Shown here: positions 63,546 to 64,000 of the stretch, piece by piece
How the letters are laid out: each line of letters starts with the position of its first letter
Numbering within the stretch: the first letter of the stretch is position 1
Source of the DNA: Thiohalocapsa sp963704155
Lineage (GTDB): Bacteria; Pseudomonadota; Gammaproteobacteria; Chromatiales; Chromatiaceae
Direction: 5' to 3'
DNA length: 64,000 nt
NCBI GenBank assembly: GCA_963704155.1
Contig: CAVPHF010000029.1
Span: 1-64,000, forward strand
The notes under the pieces: generated by a model
What the model was told of the DNA's origin: nothing
Seen by the model: the letters and a program-made list of their open reading frames with translations, nothing else
Database searches by the model: none
Translations under genes and position numbers: made by a program

Positions 63546-64000
63546 CTATTTCCAGCGTTGCGGTTGCGCGCCGGCGACGCCCATGGACGAGGTCGAGTAC
63601 TGGGTTCTGGCGCGCGCGGCGTTGTCGGTGGTAGGCGCACGCAGGCGCCGGAACTCGGTCTCCCAGACCCAGCCGCTGATGGTGATGTCATCGGGTATCA
63701 GGGGGTGATTCTTGAGGTACTCGACTGTCTTCAGACAGGTTTCGTCGACGTCGTCCATCATGCCGATCCACTTGCCGAATGCACCAGCGGAGAGAGTCAG
63801 CTCCGGCAGCGACGGGTCGATCGGTACCTTGTCCAGGTCCACGCCCTTGGCTTGGAGCGCGGCCACCAAGTCGTTGCCGTTGGCGGACAACATGCCGCAA
63901 CCCGTGTGCTGCAGCACCACGATCTCTTTGGTGCCGAAGAAATTGATGGTCAACATCGCGGAGCGGATCGCATCGTCGGTGACGATACCGCCGGCGTTGC
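63546..64000 (-). CDS. Beta-class carbonic anhydrase, 5' end beyond the window
   Basis: The C-terminal 150 residues of a beta carbonic anhydrase, which hydrates CO2 to bicarbonate. The frame is open to the window edge: NAGGIVTDDAIRSAMLTINF is the conserved segment after the first zinc Cys, and LQHTGCGML supplies the His and Cys zinc ligands. VWETEFRRLRAP follows the final strand (ITISGWVWETEF). The zinc Cys and Asp of the N-terminal part lie outside. The C-terminal 25 residues (ARTQYSTSSMGVAGAQ) are an extension. It may supply bicarbonate for carbon fixation. Confidence 0.9.
   Translation of the reverse strand, partial: NAGGIVTDDAIRSAMLTINFFGTKEIVVLQHTGCGMLSANGNDLVAALQAKGVDLDKVPIDPSLPELTLSAGAFGKWIGMMDDVDETCLKTVEYLKNHPLIPDDITISGWVWETEFRRLRAPTTDNAARARTQYSTSSMGVAGAQPQRWK

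Overview
This is high-GC, densely coding gammaproteobacterial DNA, most likely from a purple sulfur bacterium of the Chromatiaceae or a close relative. The best taxonomic marker is the pair at 16893-19213: a peroxiredoxin-glutaredoxin hybrid followed by a reductase that closely resembles the glutathione amide reductase known from Chromatium/Marichromatium. The zapA-6S RNA-fau order, the ygfB-pepP-ubiH-ubiI operon, an OprI/Lpp-type lipoprotein and a pilV-W-X-Y1-E minor-pilin operon also fit a gammaproteobacterium. No photosynthesis genes lie in the window, so the family assignment is an inference.

Layout. 1-1.7 kb: a periplasmic rhodanese and a secreted HExxH protein. 1.8-8.6 kb (minus): an RDD, SpoIIM-like, DUF4129, DUF4350, MoxR, DUF58 operon, the first of two MoxR systems. 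8.8-10 kb (minus): a DUF98 chorismate-lyase-like protein and a secreted tail-collar-like protein. 10.3-11.5 kb: an Lpp-type lipoprotein converging on and overlapping an L,D-transpeptidase. 11.5-16.4 kb (plus): an EF-G paralogue, a P-loop protein with metA, and a small unknown. 16.9-19.2 kb: the peroxide defence pair. 19.3-20.4 kb (minus): a DUF4124/trypsin-like protease. 20.6-27.3 kb (plus): the minor-pilin operon, with a Fic protein that lacks its usual N-terminus attached to the end. 27.5-36.1 kb (plus): the second MoxR system, moxR-DUF58-DUF4381-batA-batB-batC-batD, with a huge Glu/Gln-rich tract in BatC. 36.1-38.4 kb (minus): an antitoxin-like protein, a PDZ protein and tag. 38.9-40.4 kb: a major porin with a clear promoter and terminator. 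40.5-41.6 kb (minus): a heptad-repeat membrane protein and rpiA. 42-43.5 kb: ilvA. 43.6-45.2 kb (minus): fau, 6S RNA, zapA and a zapB-like gene. 45.3-50 kb (plus): ygfB-pepP-ubiH-ubiI, then an ABC permease with a DUF3299 lipoprotein. 52.4-55.3 kb (minus): DUF389, sufE and a GT4 glycosyltransferase. 55.4-60.3 kb (plus): small secreted proteins, a CLC channel, lemA and DUF2207. 60.34-61.02 kb: gene debris. 61-64 kb (minus): a sigma-54 activator, MerC-like and FmdB-like proteins, and a carbonic anhydrase cut by the window edge.

Themes. Much of the window concerns the cell envelope: two MoxR/VWA/DUF58 systems, lipoprotein anchoring to peptidoglycan, type IV pilus tip assembly, a porin, LemA, and many secreted proteins of unknown function. 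Housekeeping modules (methionine, isoleucine, ubiquinone, folate, ribose phosphate, cell division) sit between them. I saw no integrase, transposase, CRISPR array, tRNA or rRNA. The most unusual items are the truncated Fic gene in the pilus operon, the tail-to-tail lpp/ldt overlap, the BatC low-complexity tract, the short repeats whose TAG serves as the stop codon of two genes, and the pseudogene debris at 60.4-61.0 kb.
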